Source of the DNA: an uncultured Prevotellaceae bacterium
GTDB lineage: Bacteria; Bacteroidota; Bacteroidia; Bacteroidales; Bacteroidaceae
Direction: 5' to 3'
Length of the DNA: 64,000 nucleotides
Assembly (NCBI GenBank): GCA_900319385.1
Contig: ONOG01000009.1
Location: 1-64,000, forward strand
Shown piece after piece: positions 63,227 to 64,000 of the stretch. Position numbers and translations under genes: made by a program. Numbering within the stretch: the stretch's first letter is position 1; the number at the start of each line of letters is the position of its first letter. The notes beneath the pieces were generated by a model, which did not search any database, was not told the origin of the DNA, and saw only the letters and a list, made by a program, of their open reading frames with translations.

Positions 63227-64000
63227 ATGAAAAAGTATATTGCAATCGTATTGTTAAGCGTGTGCTTCCTGCCTGCTTTTGCACAGAAAGGCACGTTCGA
63301 AACTGGAAACGGCACCTTCCTGCTCAACGGAAAACCCTTTGTCGTGAAGGCAGCCGAAGTACACTATCCCCGCATCCCCCGTCCCTATTGGGAACATCGA
63401 ATAAAGATGTGCAAAGCCCTCGGAATGAATGCCGTATGTATCTACATCTTCTGGAACATACACGAACAGCGCGAGGGTGAATTCGACTTCACAGGCAACA
63501 GCGACGTCGCTGCATTCTGCCGTCTGGCACAGAAGAACGGCATGTACGTCATCGTACGCCCAGGGCCTTATGTCTGCGCCGAGTGGGAAATGGGCGGACT
63601 GCCCTGGTGGCTGCTCAAGAAGAAGGACATTCGCCTGCGCGAACGTGATCCCTACTTCATGGAACGTGTGAAGATATTTGAGGAGAAAGTCGGCGAGCAA
63701 CTGGCTCCGCTGACCATCCAGAACGGCGGTCCCATCATCATGGTGCAGGTGGAGAACGAATACGGCTCGTACGGCGAGGACAAGCCCTACGTCAGCGAGA
63801 TTCGCGACTGCCTGCGCGGCATCTACGGCAAGGAACTGGCACTGTTCCAGTGCGACTGGTCGAGTAACTTCGAGAAGAACGGGCTCGACGACCTTGTCTG
63901 GACGATGAACTTCGGCACCGGTGCCAACATCAACGACCAGTTCCGCCGCCTCGGCGAGTTGCGTCCCAATGCCCCGAAGATGTGCTCCGAGTTCTGGTCG
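63227..64000 (+). CDS. GH35 beta-galactosidase (cut by the window end)
   Basis: 258 codons are in the window; the frame is open at base 64000. Signal peptide (1-19, LPAFA-QK), then the GH35 start FLLNGKPFVVKAAEVHYPRIPRPYW, IYIFWNIHEQREGEFDF, RPGPYVCAEWEMGGLPWWLL, and the catalytic acid region VQVENEYGSYG. Secreted or periplasmic removal of terminal beta-galactose from plant or host glycans is expected. Confidence 0.93.
   Translation, partial: MKKYIAIVLLSVCFLPAFAQKGTFETGNGTFLLNGKPFVVKAAEVHYPRIPRPYWEHRIKMCKALGMNAVCIYIFWNIHEQREGEFDFTGNSDVAAFCRLAQKNGMYVIVRPGPYVCAEWEMGGLPWWLLKKKDIRLRERDPYFMERVKIFEEKVGEQLAPLTIQNGGPIIMVQVENEYGSYGEDKPYVSEIRDCLRGIYGKELALFQCDWSSNFEKNGLDDLVWTMNFGTGANINDQFRRLGELRPNAPKMCSEFWS

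Noticed and set aside
1..64000. tRNA, rRNA and tmRNA genes
   Set aside because: I looked for T-loop GGTTCGAATCC-type sequence, conserved rRNA segments and a tmRNA tag on both strands and saw none; a covariance-model scan would be the decisive test.

Overview
The window comes from a Bacteroidales bacterium, most probably Prevotella-like. The evidence is the phylum-specific promoter form (TTTG, 19-20 bases, TAnnTTTG), found upstream of dnaA, rarA and several other genes; the fused lpxC/fabZ gene; a fused ResB/CcsA cytochrome c gene; secreted proteins ending in a Gly-rich or 'YNLQGQR' type C-terminal tail; TonB-dependent receptors; and very little reliance on Shine-Dalgarno sequences. No rRNA, tRNA, CRISPR array or intact insertion sequence was found.

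Layout. 1-4.8 kb: a sugar O-acetyltransferase, a small membrane protein, then an overlapping trio nhaA / YqiA-like esterase / aspartic protease with PDZ domain. 4.8-10.2 kb: a pseudogene scrap, a large GLUG/dockerin surface protein, a small membrane protein, a candidate 6S-like RNA and a small secreted protein. 10.3-14.2 kb: dnaA, a 22-bp iteron-like array, an MlaD-type transporter gene and an amidase. 14.2-15.5 kb: a non-coding stretch full of inverted repeats. 15.5-21.5 kb: a BtuB-like receptor and a complete AlwI/BstNBI-type type IIS restriction-modification operon (two adenine methyltransferases, then the endonuclease) behind a long structured leader. 22-24.5 kb: htpG and a Cys-rich membrane peptide. 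24.5-32.9 kb (minus): ridA-like and ccsBA, and the lpxD-lpxC/fabZ-lpxA-pRiA4b-miaA cluster. 33.6-42 kb: a GH128-type secreted hydrolase, ftsY-rimO, then HU / HU-TM-LysM fusion / DUF3667. 42-46.7 kb: a DUF4332 protein, a small deoxy-amino-sugar operon (fdtA-like, GNAT, fdtB-like) and a thioredoxin-esterase fusion. 47-56.4 kb: rarA, an AddA/AddB-type helicase-nuclease pair, corA. 56.4-64 kb: a decayed sorting tail, a membrane-anchored regulator, a TonB-type outer membrane protein, a glycosyltransferase, rpiB and a truncated GH35 beta-galactosidase.

The most unusual signals are two. First, one gene joins an HU DNA-binding domain, a coiled coil, one membrane span and a periplasmic LysM domain, as if to tether the nucleoid to the cell wall. 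Second, the window is peppered with short repeats (7-, 8- and 9-base tandem units of changing sequence, and CT/GA-rich palindromic pieces) that sit between genes, extend gene ends, and also appear in frame inside conserved enzymes (CcsBA, RimO, AddA, RarA, a glycosyltransferase, TonB receptors). This resembles the Rickettsia palindromic-element situation, but with different sequences.
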